This document shows, one piece after another, positions 52,279 to 60,787 of a DNA stretch of 64,000 nt. Source of the DNA: JBMNEH01 sp050948665 (GTDB lineage Bacteria; Bacillota; Clostridia; Christensenellales; UMGS416); assembly GCA_050948665.1 (NCBI GenBank), contig JBMNEH010000001.1, positions 124,001-188,000 on the forward strand, given 5' to 3'. Each line of letters starts with the position of its first letter. Position 1 is the first letter of the stretch. The notes below the pieces were generated by a model, which was not told the origin of the DNA, did no database searches, and saw only the letters and a program-made list of their open reading frames with translations. Both the position numbers and the translations under genes were made by a program.

Positions 52279-53499
52279 ATGTTTATTAAAAGAGAAAACC
52301 TGCTCAACACACTTATCCGTTATAGACACAAGGATTTGGTTAAAATCATAACCGGTGTCAGACGCTGCGGTAAATCAATCTTATTAAACGAACTGTTTTA
52401 TCGCTATTTGATTAATGATGGAGTTCAAGCTGATCATATCATGAAAATTGCCTTTGATATGAAAAAATGGGAGAACTTGCGTAAGTCTGATGAGTTATAT
52501 TCATATTTACTAAGTCAATTTGCGGATGATGAGAAGCATTATCTTCTGCTTGATGAAATCCAGATGGTTGATGGTTTCGAAGAAATTCTCAATGAAATTC
52601 GCGGCGAATACAACACCGATATCTATGTAACCGGTTCAAATTCAAAGCTGCTTTCGAGCGATATCAACACAATATTTCGAGGCAGGGGCATAGAAATAAA
52701 ATGCTTCCCCCTATCATTTCAAGAGTTTTATTCTTTTCGCAAAGGTGATAAGAGAGAAGCCTTAGATGAATATATTTTATTCGGTTCTTTGCCGTATACT
52801 GTTACAGAGCCGGATGAACCCGCAAAAAGAGATTATTTGGAAATGGTGGCTAATACTGTTATAACGAGAGATATGATTGATCGTTACGATATAAGAAATG
52901 AAGAAGTCTTCCGCGGAGTAATCAATGTTCTTTGCTCATCTATCGGTTCAACGGTATCGCCGAATAAAATAGCGAATACATTGCAAAGCAACGGATATAA
53001 ATCTGTTGATAATGAGACTGTGAGTCGTTATCTGCAACACATAGTGGATGCTTTTCTTTTTTACAAAGTAGAACGCTATGATCTCAAAGGAAGAGCCTAT
53101 CTCAAAACACAAAATAAGTATTATGCCTGTGACATGGGCCTTCGCAATGCGCTTATACAGTACCGTCAGCTTGAAGTTTCCCGTGCTATAGAAAACATCG
53201 TCTATTTGGAACTCATAAGGCGGGGTTATATCGTTGATATAGGAAAAAACAGGAATGAAGAAATTGATTTTGTTGCAAGAGATGCAGGAGGACGAAAAAA
53301 TTATATTCAAGTCACTTACAGTATTGAGAATCCGGGTGTAAAAGAGAGAGAACTCTCCTCTTTCCGCGGTTTGGATGATGGTTATAAAAAGATACTCATA
53401 ACAATGGACAGGACGCCGTTTTCAAACTTAGAAAAAGGTTATCGTCTATTGACAATTTTAGATTTTTTGGAAAATGATGCCTCTATTGAGAATGTATAA
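52279..53499 (+). CDS. AAA-type ATPase with DUF4143 domain (array cargo)
   Basis: 406 residues, full-length AAA_14/DUF4143 protein. Walker A ITGVRRCGKSILLNEL, Walker B HYLLLDEIQMVDG, sensor VTGSNSKLL, then the DUF4143 half with EEVFRGVINVLCSSIGSTVS and the C-terminal nuclease-like EIDFVARDAGGRKNYIQVTY. No function is established for the family. AAGGAGG is 7 bases before ATG 52279. Identical TGCGTAAAACTT motifs lie before and after the gene, so it may be autoregulated or may move as a unit with these flanks. Confidence 0.9.
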   Translation: MFIKRENLLNTLIRYRHKDLVKIITGVRRCGKSILLNELFYRYLINDGVQADHIMKIAFDMKKWENLRKSDELYSYLLSQFADDEKHYLLLDEIQMVDGFEEILNEIRGEYNTDIYVTGSNSKLLSSDINTIFRGRGIEIKCFPLSFQEFYSFRKGDKREALDEYILFGSLPYTVTEPDEPAKRDYLEMVANTVITRDMIDRYDIRNEEVFRGVINVLCSSIGSTVSPNKIANTLQSNGYKSVDNETVSRYLQHIVDAFLFYKVERYDLKGRAYLKTQNKYYACDMGLRNALIQYRQLEVSRAIENIVYLELIRRGYIVDIGKNRNEEIDFVARDAGGRKNYIQVTYSIENPGVKERELSSFRGLDDGYKKILITMDRTPFSNLEKGYRLLTILDFLENDASIENV

Positions 53500-53507
53500 G
53501 ATAGGTA

Positions 53508-53542
53508 TGCGTAAAACTTAAAAATACAGCAAGTTTTGCGCA
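53508..53542. repeat. Inverted repeat after the ATPase gene, related to its promoter palindrome
   Basis: TGCGTAAAACTT (53508-53519) and AAGTTTTGCGCA (53531-53542) pair with one wobble. The left arm is identical to the promoter palindrome arm at 52221-52232. The following 250 bases to 53793 contain no recognisable gene. Confidence 0.6.
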
Positions 53543-53793
53543 CAGGATGATTTATGCACTACCGACAATTAAAAACAGATTGAAGCAGATAAATTTGTAA
53601 TTTATTGGAGAAAAGACGAAAGTGAAAGTTATAGACATTGTTTGAAAAAACTATCTCGGTAAGTGGGATGAAACCGGAACTATTTTCAGAGGTATAGACG
53701 AAATGCGTAGGGAGTATGTATCTGAGAGAATATACAGCATTGACGGAATTGGCAAAAGTGGCCGTTGATGATGAATTATTTTGAGGTAAAAAA

Positions 53794-54061
53794 TTGACGA
53801 AAGTATACTATGTACGACATGCAGAGCCAAATTACGATAATCACAACGATATCTTACGCGAGTTAACTCTAAAAGGCTTGAAAGACCGGAAGAAGGTCAC
53901 ACTTTTTTTAGCAGATAAGGAAATTGACATTATTGTGTCGAGCCCTTTTAAGCGCGCTATTGAGACGATAATATAAAAAATAAAATGCCTTGGATTGTAG
54001 AATTTCAATTTGATCAAGATGCAAATTGTCAAGCTATTTATAAACATGATTTATTCTTATA
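53794..54061 (+). pseudogene. Truncated histidine phosphatase (phosphoglycerate-mutase-like)
   Basis: 60 codons from TTG 53794 (MTKVYYVRHAEPNYDNHND, then VSSPFKRAIETI) correspond to the N-terminus of a histidine-phosphatase protein with the catalytic RHAE motif. A stop follows at 53974. Downstream, in another frame, PWIVEFQFDQDANCQAIYKH may be the remains of the C-terminus. The centre of the domain is missing, so it is non-functional. Confidence 0.6.
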
Positions 54062-54085
54062 GATTTCATTTTTTAAAACAACGAC

Positions 54086-54304
54086 TTATGGTTTGTTGTA
54101 CCGGAAGTCGTTAAGCCCTTGATGTCAGACAAATGCTACACTTGGAAAATGTTAATTTTAAAGGCTTTTGCAGGCTTGAAAATGTACAAAAACAGCGTTT
54201 TATTTTGACCCCGCCACAGGGGAGTATGTCATAATAATGCTAAAGGCGAAAAACGCAGCAACAAACAGGGTTTCAGAGTTTCCACAAAATTCTAAATTCA
54301 AAAA
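54086..54304 (+). repeat. Linker repeat R7 (full length, followed by extension E)
   Basis: CGACTTATGGTTTGTTGTAC, CCCTTGATGTCAGACAAATG, CCGCCACAGGGGAGTATGTC, ATAATAATGCTAAAGGCG, TTTCAGAGTTTCCACAAA. Extension E (54305-54434) adds ATCGGTGCCAT (54330-54340) paired with ATGGCACCGAT (54356-54366), and the palindrome AAGTGACATAAGTGTCACTT (54395-54414) just before the AlbA-type gene. Confidence 0.9.
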
Positions 54305-54455
54305 TACTGCACAATTATGATACTTTGTAATCGGTGCCATAAAGTGACACCGATTATGGCACCGATTTCAGACAGCATTCGACTGAATAATTCTAAGTGA
54401 CATAAGTGTCACTTCGTGGTACAATAATGTCACTTTGGAAAGAGGTGGTAAGATA

Positions 54456-55790
54456 ATGAATCTCGGAAAAGAAACTGAAACTCTTGAATTTAAAAAATCG
54501 ACGAGTGAGATAAAAGCTGCTATGATTTCCATAGCGTCTATATTAAATAAGCACGGTATCGGCACATTGTATTTCGGGGTCAAGCCTAATGGTGATGTTG
54601 TTGGACAGAATGTGTCGGAATCATCTTTAAGAGATGTTTCAAGAGCGGTTTATGAAAGCATTAAACCGCAGATATATCCTGCAATTGATGAAATTGTGAT
54701 AGATGGAAAACAATTGATAAAGGTTGAGTTTAGCGGTGATAGCAAGCCATATTCCGCGGCGGGCAGATACTACTTGCGAACCGCAGATGAGGACAGAGAA
54801 GTAAGTCCCGAAGAATTAAAGACTTTTTTCGAAGCAAATAAATACCGTACGAAATGGGAAAATGGCAAATCCGACACTTTATCAAAACAAGTTGACAAGC
54901 TTGCAGTAAAATCGTTTTGGCAAAAAGCGATAAACGCCGGAAGATTACCCGAAGGCAGGTATACCACTCCGCTCATCTTAAAAAGATTCGGTCTTGTTAA
55001 AGATGAGCACTTGACAAATGCCGGTGAGGTTCTCTTTGGCAATACAAGGCCAGTTTCTCTAAAAGTCGGTATTTTTGCATCGGATGAAAAATTGACAATT
55101 CTTGATATGAAATTATATGAGGACAATATTTATAATCTGTTGAAGAAAGCAGAAGATTACATATTTAAGAATATACGATGGAAAGTTGAAATTATTGAAT
55201 CGGAAAGAAGTGAGATTCCTGAAATTCCGACGGCAGTGATAAGAGAGGTTTTGGCAAACAGTTTTGCACACGCAATGTATGGAAGCAGGACAAATCATGA
55301 GATATGTATTCATCCGAGTATGATAACTATATATAGCCCCGGAGATTATGCCAGTAGATATAAGCCGGAAGAATATATAAAAGGTAATGTGGAGTCTGAG
55401 ATAAGAAATGCGACAATTTCAAAAATTCTGTACTTGAGCAAATATATAGAGCAATTTGGTAGCGGTTTCAAGAGAATAGATAGCCTATGTAAAGATTCCG
55501 GAATCAAATATTCTTACGAAAACAAGGATAATGGATTCAAATTTATAATATACCGACCACCGGTTCAAAGTGACATTTTGGATGTCACTTTGGATGTCAC
55601 TTTGAATGGAACGGAGAAAGCGGTTTATGCTATTTTAAAACAAAAACCGGATTCATCAAGAGAAGAGATAGCCGATAAGATTTCTAAAACTGTAAGAACG
55701 GTTCAAAGAGCGCTCAATTCTCTTGTAGAGAAGGGTTATATCAGGCGAGTCGGCTCTAAACAGAATCCGGTATGGGAAGTATTGAAATAG
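54456..55790 (+). CDS. AlbA-domain ATP-binding transcriptional regulator (array cargo)
   Basis: 444 residues. The N-terminal AlbA_2 domain (ETETLEFKKSTSEIKAAMIS, GTLYFGVKPNGDVVGQ) runs to about 115. The middle is an ATP-binding domain (EVLANSFAHAMYGSRTNHE, SPGDYASRYKPEEYIKGNVE). The C-terminus is a winged helix (SSREEIADKISKTVRTVQRA). Such proteins are thought to be DNA-binding regulators. GTGACAT/ATGTCAC sequences occur repeatedly upstream and three times inside the end of the gene, so autoregulation is plausible. ATG 54456 follows AGAGGTGG. It is the intact parent of the deletion remnant at 50284. Confidence 0.88.
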   Translation: MNLGKETETLEFKKSTSEIKAAMISIASILNKHGIGTLYFGVKPNGDVVGQNVSESSLRDVSRAVYESIKPQIYPAIDEIVIDGKQLIKVEFSGDSKPYSAAGRYYLRTADEDREVSPEELKTFFEANKYRTKWENGKSDTLSKQVDKLAVKSFWQKAINAGRLPEGRYTTPLILKRFGLVKDEHLTNAGEVLFGNTRPVSLKVGIFASDEKLTILDMKLYEDNIYNLLKKAEDYIFKNIRWKVEIIESERSEIPEIPTAVIREVLANSFAHAMYGSRTNHEICIHPSMITIYSPGDYASRYKPEEYIKGNVESEIRNATISKILYLSKYIEQFGSGFKRIDSLCKDSGIKYSYENKDNGFKFIIYRPPVQSDILDVTLDVTLNGTEKAVYAILKQKPDSSREEIADKISKTVRTVQRALNSLVEKGYIRRVGSKQNPVWEVLK

Positions 55791-55830
55791 AGATATCTGA
55801 TTAAATTCCGGATTGAAAAGGAGATATTAT

Positions 55831-56676
55831 TTGACTTTAGAAAAAATAATTTCAGAACTGAATTATGTAAAAGATGTGCGGCAATCTGTGTTTCAAAAAA
55901 TCAAAAAAGATGAAAAGACAATTAAAGAAATTGCAAAAACTGCATATCAGGGAGATGATTTTGATTTTGCATTACTTAAGCGTATGCCTTTAACTCGTTT
56001 ATCTGTTGTCACCTATCTTTTGATTAGTAAATATGATGAATACAGAACAAAAGGAATTTCGGACAGGATTATTTTTGACACATTCGAAGATGTTTCTCTA
56101 CGAGCAAATTTATATTATAAGAAAATAGGCAAGGCGGGCATTTCAAAGGATGATGTTATTTGGTTTAGACACATTATGAATGTTTCGATATTCAAAATAG
56201 GTTCTTTGCAGTTTCAGCCGTTTGAGATGATATATTTGGATGAAGATACGATTGGTGAGTCTTATATGGCATTTACGAAAGAGCAGAAAGAGTCTTTGCC
56301 AAACGGTTCACCCGTTATTAACTGCCATATTCAACAAGGTGCAGACTTAAATCCGAAATCAGTTGAATTATCTTTTCAAAAAGCAAAAGTATTTTTCTCG
56401 GAAATTTATCCGAAACAAGAGTATAAAGCTTTTCTGTGTTATAGTTGGATGCTATATCCACCCATGCTGGAACGGTTATCCGAAAAATCAAATATTAAGC
56501 AGATCGCTGATAAGTTCTCTATTATTGGAGATTGTCCTGATTCTGAACAGGCAAGAGAATTTATTTTGGGCTATAGCAAGAGAAAAGAAATTCCTGAAAA
56601 TGCGAGTTCTCTTCAAAAGTTGGCATTTGAACATCCGGAATTACTGGGCTTTGCGTGTGGAATTATTTGGATATAG
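55831..56676 (+). CDS. Acyltransferase-domain protein (NAT_N/GNAT_C type, array cargo)
   Basis: 281 residues resembling clostridial proteins named acyltransferase domain-containing. The N-terminal helical half is followed by RHIMNVSIFKIGSLQFQPFE, then SPVINCHIQQGADLNPKSVE and YKAFLCYSWMLYPPMLERL, the conserved C-terminal GNAT-like block. The substrate is unknown. TTG 55831 is the likely start, 7 bases after AAAGGAG. It lies 40 bases after the AlbA-type gene, so the two may be one cassette or operon. Linker R8 begins 8 bases after the stop. Confidence 0.75.
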   Translation: MTLEKIISELNYVKDVRQSVFQKIKKDEKTIKEIAKTAYQGDDFDFALLKRMPLTRLSVVTYLLISKYDEYRTKGISDRIIFDTFEDVSLRANLYYKKIGKAGISKDDVIWFRHIMNVSIFKIGSLQFQPFEMIYLDEDTIGESYMAFTKEQKESLPNGSPVINCHIQQGADLNPKSVELSFQKAKVFFSEIYPKQEYKAFLCYSWMLYPPMLERLSEKSNIKQIADKFSIIGDCPDSEQAREFILGYSKRKEIPENASSLQKLAFEHPELLGFACGIIWI

Positions 56677-56683
56677 ATTTTAG

Positions 56684-56900
56684 TCTGTTGTACCTGAGCT
56701 TAAGAAGCCCCCTGATGTCAAACAAATGCTACACTCGGAAAAGCTTGATTTCATGAGGTTTTATAAATGCAAAAATAGTAAAAAAGAGAGTTTTATTCTT
56801 GACCTCTTCTCAGGGGAGTATGTCATAATAATGCTAAAGGGGGAAAACGCAGCAACCAAAAGGGTTTCAGAGCTTCCACAAAGTTCGAAATTCGAAAATC
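56684..56900 (+). repeat. Linker repeat R8 (full length)
   Basis: AGTCTGTTGTACCTGAGCTT, CCCCTGATGTCAAACAAATG, AGCTTGATTTCATGAGG, TTCTCAGGGGAGTATGTC, ATAATAATGCTAAAGGGGG, TTTCAGAGCTTCCACAAAG. The sequence after it (TCAAAGACCAACAAACCGAC) matches that after R3. Confidence 0.9.
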
Positions 56901-57038
56901 ATTGTCAAAGACCAACAAACCGACACTTGTTATATCATGTTAGGCTGAATAAACATCTGGTAATGTCACCGAAGTTTTTAACTGCCTCATTGCATGGCTT
57001 GGATAAACTCCTTACAATTATTTAAGGAGGTGAGAAAA

Positions 57039-57518
57039 ATGGCCAATGAAGATAACAAAGATTTTAACGCTATGTTGCATGACAGCAAGGATATGCCTAA
57101 ATTTAAAATCATAACGGATAAACCAAGTATTGAAAAATACGGTGGAAACAGAATGTATTTTGCTCCACCGATTGACTATGACAAAGTTATGAGAATGGTT
57201 CCGTTTGGAAAGGTTATTACTGTTGGGAAAATCCGCGATTATTTTGCAAAGAATTCGGGTGCGGATTTTACAGAGCCAATTACGGCGGGTGTTTTTGTGT
57301 CTATTGCCGCGTGGGCAAGTCACCAAAGAACAGATGATAAGACTCCTTACTGGAGAACATTGAAAGCAAATGGAGAACTTAACGAGAAATATCCCGGTGG
57401 CGCAAAGGCACAAAAAGAAAAATTGGAAACAGAAGGTCACACGATAATTCAAAGGGGTAGGAAAAATATCAGATACTATGTCAAGGACTATGAATATGTT
57501 CTCTTTGAGTTAAATTAA
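57039..57518 (+). CDS. MGMT-family (alkyltransferase-like) DNA-binding protein (array cargo)
   Basis: 159 residues. The core MRMVPFGKVITVGKIRDYFA and ITAGVFVSIAAWASHQR match the DNA-binding domain of O6-alkylguanine-DNA alkyltransferases, but the PCHRV active-site motif is replaced by TPYWRTLKANGELNEKYPGG, so it cannot accept an alkyl group. Proteins of this kind may flag lesions for repair. AAGGAGGTG is 7 bases before ATG 57039. Linker R9 begins soon after the stop. Confidence 0.85.
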   Translation: MANEDNKDFNAMLHDSKDMPKFKIITDKPSIEKYGGNRMYFAPPIDYDKVMRMVPFGKVITVGKIRDYFAKNSGADFTEPITAGVFVSIAAWASHQRTDDKTPYWRTLKANGELNEKYPGGAKAQKEKLETEGHTIIQRGRKNIRYYVKDYEYVLFELN

Positions 57519-57532
57519 ACAAGTTTCAGTTC

Positions 57533-57613
57533 AGTTGTGCCGGAATTCGTTTAAACCCCTGATGCCAAACAAATTCTACAATCGGAAAAGATTAATTTGA
57601 TCAGATTTTCAGG
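57533..57613 (+). repeat. Linker repeat R9 (A half only)
   Basis: GTTGTGCCGGAATTCGTTTA, CCCCTGATGCCAAACAAATT, CGGAAAAGATTAATTTGA. The B half is absent. Confidence 0.75.
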
Positions 57614-57672
57614 ATAATGTTGTCAGAAAGTGTATGCTGTTTTCAAGGGCAAATAGGAAAGGGGGATGATGA

Positions 57673-58596
57673 ATGAATTATCAAAAATTATTGGGAATCA
57701 GCGATGACTGGCTTAAATATGCGATTCACCTTAATCTGGGACATGAGCCCAAGGATGACATTGCTGAAATCAGAGATGCGGCACTATCCGATGAACGTAT
57801 AAAGAAATACCTTTCTGATATTGAGAACTTTCATGGGACTCTGGTGACAAATCATAAGAATCCCGATTTACCGATTCATAAGTTATTGTTTTTACTCGAC
57901 CTCGGATTTGGTACGGAAGTTTCGGAAATTAAAACCGCCATCGATGAAATTCTGAAGCATAAAGATGAGTACGGAATATATCAGTCCATGACCAATGTGC
58001 CCAGGCATTTCGGCGGTACCGGTGAAGATGTCTTCAGCTGGTGCCTGTGCGACGCGCCTTTGCTTTTGCTCGCTCTGCTGAAAGCGGGTGTGGATTATAA
58101 GGAGTACATCAAACCCGGTGTCGACTATTTGGTATCCCTATGCTGCGATAACGGATTCCCCTGTACCGTGTCAGCTGAGCTGGGTAAGTTTCGCGGCCCG
58201 GGTAGAAAAGATGACTGCTGTCCGTACGCGACACTGATTATGACCGACTTGATGGCATATATCCCGGAATACAGTGACTCGCAGCTTGCAGCTTCCTGTG
58301 TAAGAGTTTTATTGGATCTATGGGAGAATAGCCTTGAGCAGCATCCGTACATGTTCTATATGGGAACGGACTTTCGTAAGCTGAAAGCACCTTCTTTCTG
58401 GTATGATATCGTCAGCGTAGCAGGAGTTCTGAGCAAATATGAGTTTGCGCGGGAGGATTCACGCTTTCTTGAAATGATTAAACAGATAAAAAGCAAGCAG
58501 GATGAGGAAGGCTTTTTTACGCCGGAATCGGCATATCAGAAGTTGAAGGACTGGGATTTCGGACAGAAGAAAGAGGCGTCTGCTTATTTAACATAA
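57673..58596 (+). CDS. Alpha-alpha toroid-type hypothetical protein (array cargo)
   Basis: 307 residues, mostly helical, resembling terpenoid-cyclase/prenyltransferase-fold (alpha-alpha toroid) proteins: repeated helix pairs with PLLLLALLKAGVDYKEYIKP, GVDYLVSLCCDNGFPC and CPYATLIMTDLMAYIPE. No active-site signature was seen, so a function cannot be given. ATG 57673 follows GGAAAGGGGGATG. It is somewhat more GC-rich than the neighbouring cargo genes. Confidence 0.65.
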   Translation: MNYQKLLGISDDWLKYAIHLNLGHEPKDDIAEIRDAALSDERIKKYLSDIENFHGTLVTNHKNPDLPIHKLLFLLDLGFGTEVSEIKTAIDEILKHKDEYGIYQSMTNVPRHFGGTGEDVFSWCLCDAPLLLLALLKAGVDYKEYIKPGVDYLVSLCCDNGFPCTVSAELGKFRGPGRKDDCCPYATLIMTDLMAYIPEYSDSQLAASCVRVLLDLWENSLEQHPYMFYMGTDFRKLKAPSFWYDIVSVAGVLSKYEFAREDSRFLEMIKQIKSKQDEEGFFTPESAYQKLKDWDFGQKKEASAYLT

Positions 58597-58754
58597 CTTT
58601 GCTATCTGATTTTTGAGCGTTTACAATAGCGGGCATGAAACCACCGTAAAATATAGGAGTCGATTGAGGTAATTGCTTGAAAGAGCCGGATAATGGAAGA
58701 GCTTGTGAATATTCTTGAACCTGATGTCATAAAGAAATATGTGAAGGAGTGCAC

Positions 58755-59243
58755 ATGAAGATTATTAAAATTGATAAAGAAGCGGCAAATCGAGTCGCTC
58801 CGCTTGTTGCCGATTTTCGGGTGACATTGCGTGAATATAAAAACATTGTATCTCAAGCGGATATAGATTCAGGAAAGGAAGAAATTATTGACTTTTTAAA
58901 TTCCGGCTACCCTGTATTTGCTGCAGAAGACGACGGAGTTTTGCAGGGCTACATTGTTTGTAGGATTGAAGAACCTTGTCTATGGGTAGAACATATTTAT
59001 GTAAGTAAAGAACACAGGAGAAAGGGCATTGCAACACTGCTGTTTAATAAAGCAGAGGAGCTGGCAGCATCGATGGGAGAAGATACCGTATTCAATTATG
59101 TACATCCAAATAATGAAAATGCAATCTGTTTTCTTCGTTCAAAAGGATACACGGTTTTGAATATGATCGAGATAAGAAAGCCGTATAAGGGTGAAAGGCT
59201 GACAACTACCATCAAAGTTGATAAGAATGTTTTTGATTATTAA
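58755..59243 (+). CDS. GNAT-family N-acetyltransferase (array cargo)
   Basis: 162 residues. GNAT core: GYIVCRIEEPCLWVEHIYVS, the acetyl-CoA loop KEHRRKGIATLLFNKAEELA with Arg-x-x-Gly-x-Ala intact, and a C-terminal HPNNENAICFLRSKGYTVLN. Substrate unknown. ATG 58755 follows AAGGAGTGCAC. The truncated linker R11 starts 12 bases after its stop and is the right end of the array. Confidence 0.9.
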   Translation: MKIIKIDKEAANRVAPLVADFRVTLREYKNIVSQADIDSGKEEIIDFLNSGYPVFAAEDDGVLQGYIVCRIEEPCLWVEHIYVSKEHRRKGIATLLFNKAEELAASMGEDTVFNYVHPNNENAICFLRSKGYTVLNMIEIRKPYKGERLTTTIKVDKNVFDY

Positions 59244-59255
59244 ACTCCATATACT

Positions 59256-59390
59256 TTTTAGCTGAACTTAAGAAGAACCCTGATGTCAAACAAATGCTAC
59301 ACGCAAGAAAGCTTGATTTCATTGGGTTTTATGAATGCAAAAATAGTCAAAAACGGCGTTTTATTCACGACTCCGTTACAGGGAAAGGGG
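59256..59390 (+). repeat. Linker repeat R11 (A half only), right end of the cassette array
   Basis: GCTGAACTTAAGAAGAACCC, TGATGTCAAACAAATGCTAC, AAAACGGCGTTTTATTC and ATTACAGGG-like sequence (GTTACAGGGAAAGGGGG), ending where the GC-rich core resumes. The whole B half is missing, complementary to R1, which has only the B half. Confidence 0.85.
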
Positions 59391-59392
59391 GA

Positions 59393-60787
59393 TCATTCTT
59401 CCCTTTGGATGAGAAGGAGGTCGGCCCAGGCGTTGACGGTCTCGGCGGCGGCGGAGGTGCCGGGAAGGGCCCCGGCCTTTTCCAGCCAGGCCTGCCAGGC
59501 TTCCTCAAAGTTCCCGGCCACCAGCAGGGTCAGCCGCTCGGCCTCCCAGGCGGCGGCCAGCGATCCCTCGGCGGCAGCCAGCTCTTCCCGGGGCAGGATC
59601 TCGGTGAAGAGGGGGCTGTGCCAATCAAAGGCGGCGTAGTCCTCTTCCAATGTGGCCTCGTACTGGATGACGGCCTCGCCGGCAGGGGGCAGTTCCCCCC
59701 CGCCGTACCGGAGGCCCCGCAGCACCCGCAGCAGCGCCTCATCGGTCAGCCGGGCGGAAAACACCGCCACGGTCCTGGGCTCGGCGCCGCAGGCGTACCG
59801 GCGCTCATAGGGGGTGATGGGCAACGGCCAGGTGGAGACCACCTCGGAGGCTTCGGTAATGCCCAGGGCGGCGTACAGCCCGGCGGGATCCCGGGTCAGC
59901 AGCATGCCGGCCTCCCCCGCGGCGTAGGCGGCGGCCGCCTCCCCGGGCGTGCGGCGGAAAAAGTCGGCGGGCAGCAGACCCTCGCGGTAGAGCTGCCGCA
60001 GCCAGCCGAAGGATTCCTTCATCCTGCCGCTCATGACGCCGGGTACCCAGAGACCGTCCTCCAGCACCCATTCCCGCACGCCGAAATCCGCCGCCAGCAG
60101 TTCCTGCAGCTCCCAGCCGGAGCAGGACAGGGCATAGGGCTTCTCGGCGCCGGCGGGATTCGCCTGCTGATAGGCGCGCAGCCGCCGCAGAAATACCGTC
60201 CAGGTCACTTCCAGCTCTCCCTCGGGGAAAAGGGTGTCCTCCCAGTCCCCCCGGAAGTAGAAGATGCCGGTGGAATAGCTCCGGCGTTCCCCCCACCAGA
60301 CGGCGGGCAGCGCCAGCAGCTCGGAGGAGCCGTTTCCCCAGGCGGGAAGGTACTCATCCAGCAGATCGTCCCACAGGCCTAAACGGCGGTAGAGCACCCG
60401 GGGCAGTGTGCGCAGCTGCCCCCGGCTGACACCCAGCCGGAGCAGGGAGAAGTCCTCCGGGGCAATGAGGTAGAGCTCGGCCTCCGGCCAGAGGGAGAGA
60501 TCGGCATAGGCCGCGGCGGGAAAGGGCAGGAATTCCGGCTCCTCCCCCAGGGCTTCGGTCAGCAAAGCCAGCCGCTCCTTCTCGAGTGGAGCCTCGGCGG
60601 CGTAGCGGAAGCCCGGCTCCGGCGTCGGGGAGGGCGGGGGGGTGGAGGGCGGCGGAACCGGCGTGGGCAGGGGTTCCGGGGTGACGACCGGCGCCGGAGC
60701 GGGGGTGACCGGTTGCAGGGGGGCGGAGGCGCAGCCCGTCAGCGCCAGCGCCAGCACCAGCGCCAATATCGAAAGGGAGCGGCGCAT
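59393..60787 (-). CDS. Lipoprotein resembling extracellular solute-binding proteins
   Basis: 464 residues. MRRSLSILALVLALALTGCA carries a lipobox (Cys19), followed by a Pro-rich spacer (VTPAPAPVVTPEPLPTPVPP). The body resembles type-1 extracellular solute-binding proteins, for example VTWTVFLRRLRAYQQANPAG, SGRMKESFGWLRQLYREGLL and AAYAAGEAGMLLTRDPAGL. No ABC permease is adjacent, so it may be an orphan or a surface sensor. The start at 60787 was chosen for its signal peptide; it shares one base with the luxS stop. The gene ends just beside the array boundary at 59390. Confidence 0.75.
   Translation of the reverse strand: MRRSLSILALVLALALTGCASAPLQPVTPAPAPVVTPEPLPTPVPPPSTPPPSPTPEPGFRYAAEAPLEKERLALLTEALGEEPEFLPFPAAAYADLSLWPEAELYLIAPEDFSLLRLGVSRGQLRTLPRVLYRRLGLWDDLLDEYLPAWGNGSSELLALPAVWWGERRSYSTGIFYFRGDWEDTLFPEGELEVTWTVFLRRLRAYQQANPAGAEKPYALSCSGWELQELLAADFGVREWVLEDGLWVPGVMSGRMKESFGWLRQLYREGLLPADFFRRTPGEAAAAYAAGEAGMLLTRDPAGLYAALGITEASEVVSTWPLPITPYERRYACGAEPRTVAVFSARLTDEALLRVLRGLRYGGGELPPAGEAVIQYEATLEEDYAAFDWHSPLFTEILPREELAAAEGSLAAAWEAERLTLLVAGNFEEAWQAWLEKAGALPGTSAAAETVNAWADLLLIQREE

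Noticed and set aside
51982..57025. Short open frames within linker repeats (for example 51982-52188 and 56726-57025)
   Set aside because: They encode similar peptides only because they are copies of the same DNA repeat. The frame is interrupted in other copies and none has a ribosome binding site.
41252..59390. CRISPR array
   Set aside because: The repeats are 80-220 bases, irregularly spaced by whole genes and have no short uniform spacers; no cas genes are present.
59294..60382. Plus-strand open frame running from the last linker into the lipoprotein gene
   Set aside because: Gly/Pro-rich antisense translation of the 59393-60787 gene that merely reads out of the repeat.
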